A stretch of 64,000 nucleotides of DNA from Ascidia mentula (taxonomy: Eukaryota > Chordata > Ascidiacea > Phlebobranchia > Ascidiidae). The stretch lies in the NCBI GenBank assembly GCA_947561715.1, contig OX387200.1, positions 20,090,501 through 20,154,500 of the forward strand, in the 5' to 3' direction. This document shows positions 59,624 through 64,000 of the stretch, one piece after another (the stretch's first letter is position 1; each line of letters opens with the position of its first letter). The position numbers and the translations under genes were made by a program. The notes under the pieces are model-generated. The model was not told the DNA's origin. It made no database searches and saw only the letters and a list, made by a program, of their open reading frames with translations.

Positions 59624-62600
59624 ATACGCCAGGTAACGTGTGGCGCCTAATATTGTTTAAGTTAATGAAAAAGAAATGGTAACATTCAAAGGTCGCTTGT
59701 GCAATAGAAACATCTTCTAAATTGGAATGCCAAGAACTGAGTATTGATCGCATTGTTGGAACTGGCTTGTAGCGTTGCCAGGATGTGTTGCTTACGCATG
59801 TTTACGTTTTAACTACATACAAGCCTGAGCAACAGGAGTACTCACGCGGTTCTTTCGTGCGGAAGCGGACGCTGGCGTATTAAAAGCGCCCTAAACTGGA
59901 GCCTTCAAGAGTCAGAGGTGCACGGGGGCGTCATTTGAGGACGTTTGTCAACGCTCTTCGCCTGGCTCACCGACACAATTACAAGCAATTTAAAAGCCGG
60001 TCAATTGCCCACTTAAGTGTTTCGTAAATGTTTGCCAGAAATAGAAAATATAGGCCGGTTCTGTTCATTCGAATAAAAAGAATTGTTCTCGTGTCTTCGC
60101 GTGGGTCGGGTTGCAACGTTTTCAATTATTTGCAGGTACGGCGAAATACGTTCACGTCGTGTTGGAAGTATGTCGAGTGACTGCTGGCGACCTACATTGA
60201 AAAAACCCTTTTACCCGTTTGATATTTGTTTCATTTCGTTGGATCTTTTGTAATTCTGACCACTCGTGCGTTGAATAAAACGCACAAAATATTCCATTTG
60301 CAATTAAATGAATTTTATGCAATATTTGGACATACAAGTTGTATTTTACCTTGGTGACTGTAAAAACCAGCACCTTATCATTCAACGGTGGTATTATGAG
60401 ATATCAAAACCCAATATACTGTTCCGTAACGCCCATGTGGCGCCACCTTCTGTCTAAATATTTGCCATCAATCAGCTTCGCAATTCGCAAAATATCTTTG
60501 GAATGATTTTCATTTGGGTCAATTGCCCTAAAAATCTGTATACAGGTTGGGTGTGATGAAGGCGTGGTCGAGTCCGGTAACTGAGTTGTCCAGCCTTCGT
60601 GTCTGTTCCCTAGCCAAGGATTTATATGATGGGTTTTTGAAGGAGCGCCTGTCGGCAGCATAGGCGATAAATTGCCGTCGTCCGGGTGATTTGCGTACCA
60701 TTACTACAGGCGTGGTATAGCGTGAAGTTATTTTTTACTATTTTGTGCTTCTTTCTTTAGTCTTGTTGCTGAAGAAAACAATTTTCCATCATTGTGTGTG
60801 GCTTTTCCGTGGAATTTTATAATCGACGCTTATCTTGTATATAGAATCGGATTGTGTCATTCTTGTGATTCAAATCCAGGTTTTTATCATCTGTCATCAG
60901 AATCCCCGGCGGCAAAATATCGCTTTCAAACCGAGATGTAATTTCGTTTCCAATATTAACCGATCCATCTTATGGTTTAGGACCAGGCACAATAAACATC
61001 CCCCACCACATCAGAGGTCGATCTCAACCTCAGCGAAGCCTGTCTACGTAATAAAAGGGAGAACGAAGCGGTTAGAGATGAAGCCAAAGCAGGTGAAAGC
61101 ATTTCGTCAGCCGACAGGCGGTGTCTGGTTGCGTCCCATGCGAGCAAGCCATTTGTCCGGCTAGACGGCAAATCGTCCAAAATGAATGGCCACAAATCAC
61201 CGGCACTGGTAACACAACACTTGCGGACGACGGAGGTTCGTTACAGAGGTTTACAAAGGTCCCATTCATATGAAATGAGAGAGGTTATAGAAGGGCGAGC
61301 GAACAGCTCTGGTTTAGCCGGCGGCCGAGCTGGAGCGAATCGCAAGCTGTCGTTGTTTTCGCCCGAGCTGCTGAGCGAGATTTTTAGCGCCCAAACTTAA
61401 TTGGACACTTCCTTAATTGCGGTGCTCGCTGCCGCCAAAAAGTCAGGCAACTTGAACCGCGCGAAAAACGACACGAAGGCGTGCGTGTGACTAATTGCTC
61501 TGGAACCCGGCTGGTTATTTTTGGACCACGTCCTGGTTATTTGATCTGCAAACAACCAATGCTTTATTGCCCAACCTTTGCCAAGGGGAGCAAAGTATTT
61601 TGACCGTAACGATAAAGCAATGCCAGTTACGCAAACCTGGCAAATATATACACATTGAAAGTATTACGCCAAAACTATCCATTTTCCACACACATTTCTT
61701 ATTTCAAATACTCAACTCCCAATGTTGCGGCAATTTTCGAATGTAAACAGTAAACAACGTATTGTTGTGGGAGAAATGACACCTTAATGTAAAACCGCCG
61801 TTGATGGATTAACTGTTTTTGTTTCTGTTGTTTTTATATAAATCACCGCAAGCCGGTGGTTAGGCGGATTTTTAATGCCAACATATGATGAAAGAAGCGT
61901 TCGGTTAGTAACACTTATTGACCAAACAATGTACTTCACCTATCCTACGATTTTGTGTCGTCGTCAGTTAACGCTTTTGGAAATCACCTGATGTACATTT
62001 ACATTAGCAATAAGTGCTGGGAAGGTGTCAATTAACCACTAGTGACCGTATACAAAGCACTACAAGAAACGTGATAGTCGTTGACAGCGTTTCAGCACAG
62101 GTCCTGCAAAAGATACCTGCCCGTGGCCGAACAATTATTTCTCATTTTCGCATCTTTTCAGACATCTCCACATTAAAGACGTCAACGAGAAAAATGCTTT
62201 GGGACTGAGTGTGTCGCGGTCAGAAACGAAGCTGCCTATTGTGGCCCATAGTCGACACTTGACCCGCCTGGAAAGAGGACGGCCGTCACGCCCGATAGAG
62301 CGCGAAAAGGAAGCTATGTCATTGATGCGTGACGACCCACGTGACCCGTAATGTGGTTAATGTACCACTCGCTGCGGAAGGAACTAGGTTATTTGGTTAG
62401 CATGGACCAATACGGGGGGGTATTCGAGGTCGAAATGTGAGGGACCGCGTGCATAATGACCAGGGGTCAGGTAAAGCCTAAGACGGAAAACAAACCGAGC
62501 CTCTGCAAACCCGTATGACCCGAGAAAACGAGGTTACTTTCGGACGATTTATTATTCACGCCCTTTTATACTAATTTTAAAATAACTTGCCCGCTTTAAA

Positions 62601-63642
62601 TTGTTCGCAGTAGTAAAAAAAGTAAAAACGTTAAAATGAAAGTCGCCAAACTCGTGCTCTGATCATTTTCCGTCACATTTATTTTCTTCTGTTAATTCTG
62701 TTTGATCTAGTCGAGGTTTCGATTCTAATTTACCATTATCGCGAAATTGTTTCCTCATCAACCATGTGTTATCGAAAACAATATAAACAATCTCTACTTG
62801 GTTTACTGGCTTTGCAGTCAGGGCACTCTAACCAAGCACGGTGCAGAGCTTCTACTTGTGCATTTGTAAGTTGCGACAAAGTGAAGACAGTCCAAAACAT
62901 GTTTGCCTTTGGGAAAAGTTCAAGTGTAACTGATTGCGTAGATTCCAACAATCTTGTTTCGCTTTCAAGCCTTTGTGAGCGTCACACTTCCCATGTCAAC
63001 ACTCAACGTCAACGACCCTCTGTCAGGCTCTTGAAAGCAGTCACGTGGCTTCTAGTTTTCGCGCCAGACCCATTTACTTTTGGCGGGAATCGATATGTTA
63101 AAGAAACAAGGAAATGAAACATTCATTAAATTCAGTTAATTTTAAATCAGCATTTCAATTTGTTTATTACAGACCGGTCTTTATCTTCGTCCAAATTTAA
63201 AGATTGAAAATAATAAACATGGATCTGTCCAGGTTATCGTGGGAATGCCATTTGCTCGTGCAAGTGGCATCTACTGTGAAGAAATTTGACCTCGGCGTTC
63301 CGAGTCCTTCAGGAAACGGAGAGGAACGTTTGAACTGCTCGCAGTCAGCAGATTAGTGTCAGCTTGCGGTTCGTTCTACTGTCACGTTTGCCAGTTTTTC
63401 TCTTTTTCAGGATGTTCGAGGTCTGAAATTTCCGTCTGAATTTGTTCGAATTTTAGCCCCCTCCCCAGCCCGCATACAAGCAATTTTCAAAACATCGTTC
63501 TGTTTTGATCCCTAAACTGGTCAAGGGTATCTAATTTTCAATCGAAATAGTTGTACATATACCACATATTGTTTTATGTTGGGACTCTGGTATGCGATGT
63601 ATACGAAATGTACGAACAGTTTTACTTGCAATTATATCACAG
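59624..63642. other. Intergenic, nothing recognised
   Basis: About 4 kb without a supported gene. Open frames of 60-120 codons at 60835-61164 and 62764-63117 (+) and 60404-60661 (-) lack known motifs and splice context. Confidence 0.4.
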
Positions 63643-63756
63643 AAGTTCTCGAAGCTGCAGTGATATTTTCTGATTTAACAGCTTTGACAAATCTTCAACG
63701 TGCAAATATTGCCTCTGACTTTAACACGTTACTGGAATCTCCTTACAAATCATTCG
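63643..63756 (+). CDS. Probable internal exon of an unidentified gene running off the window
   Basis: A 114-nt stretch flanked by a good acceptor (TTTACTTGCA...ATATCACAG) and donor (TTCG|GTACGT), phase 1 at both ends. It encodes a helical-looking segment, including EAAVIFSDLTALTNLQRANI and DFNTLLESPYKSF. The next exon would lie beyond position 64000 or is not visible. I do not recognise the family. The frame stays open past the donor to 63854, so a single longer frame is the alternative. Confidence 0.35.
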
Positions 63757-64000
63757 GTACGTTAAATCTTGATCCTAAACACATTCATTTCTCAAACAAC
63801 CCGACATTGTGCCCCATACTGGAATTTCATTTGGCCCCAAGCCACGGCGGATAATTAGTGTTGGAGTGATGTCGCAACGTGAGGTAACGTCCCAAAAAGG
63901 TCGTGGAACATGAAATACGTATCACGTTTTTTGAGACTTTTGTTGGATAAGTGTTCAACAAACAACAAAAATGACATTATAATTAGTGCCGGTTGTGTCC
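63757..64000. other. Right edge, nothing recognised
   Basis: Sequence after the candidate exon, with no supported feature. Confidence 0.4.

Overview
The window reads as nuclear DNA of an invertebrate chordate, most likely a solitary ascidian of the Ciona type. The sequence is AT-rich. Genes are small and split by many short introns (mostly 70-700 bp). The families that vertebrates duplicated (MBD2/MBD3, RNFT1/2, MEX3A-D) each appear here as one copy. The species cannot be fixed from sequence alone.

The left 33 kb is gene-dense. In order: the 3' two-thirds of a bubblegum-type acyl-CoA synthetase (ACSBG, +, 790-7978); the 3' part of an unrecognised coiled-coil, tail-anchored protein (+, to 12858); a complete unrecognised six-pass membrane protein (+, 13671-18043); a complete RNFT1/2-type membrane RING ubiquitin ligase (-, 21476-18969); dynein light chain LC8 (+, 23584-24023); the coenzyme Q methyltransferase COQ5 (-, 25707-24408); mitochondrial HSP10/HSPE1 (+, 26888-27196); and a single MBD2/3 methyl-CpG-binding protein (+, 28715-33144). 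Exons were joined by hand from splice sites, and in every complete gene the reading phases add up to a whole number of codons.

The right half is different. A complete MEX3 RNA-binding gene (two KH domains plus a RING, + 42418-44738) stands alone. About 9 kb of apparently non-coding DNA lies upstream of it. About 19 kb downstream holds only orphan open frames and a few exon-like pieces. The last piece, 63643-63756, has good splice sites on both sides and may belong to a gene continuing past the window.

Functional links are local. COQ5 and HSPE1 are divergent neighbours and both products act in mitochondria. DYNLL and COQ5 converge with closely spaced 3' ends. The rest looks like ordinary housekeeping neighbours rather than a pathway cluster. 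Repeats are modest: a small inverted-repeat element (MITE-like) with one copy in an RNFT intron and one in an MBD2/3 intron; a roughly 30-bp dispersed motif seen five times; a 9-bp minisatellite; a tRNA-like (B-box) duplicated segment; and simple repeats. I found no complete tRNA or rRNA gene, no CRISPR and no recognisable retroviral or capsid-bearing element. No obviously new multi-gene system is visible. The best novelty candidates are the two unrecognised membrane-protein genes and the small inverted-repeat element.
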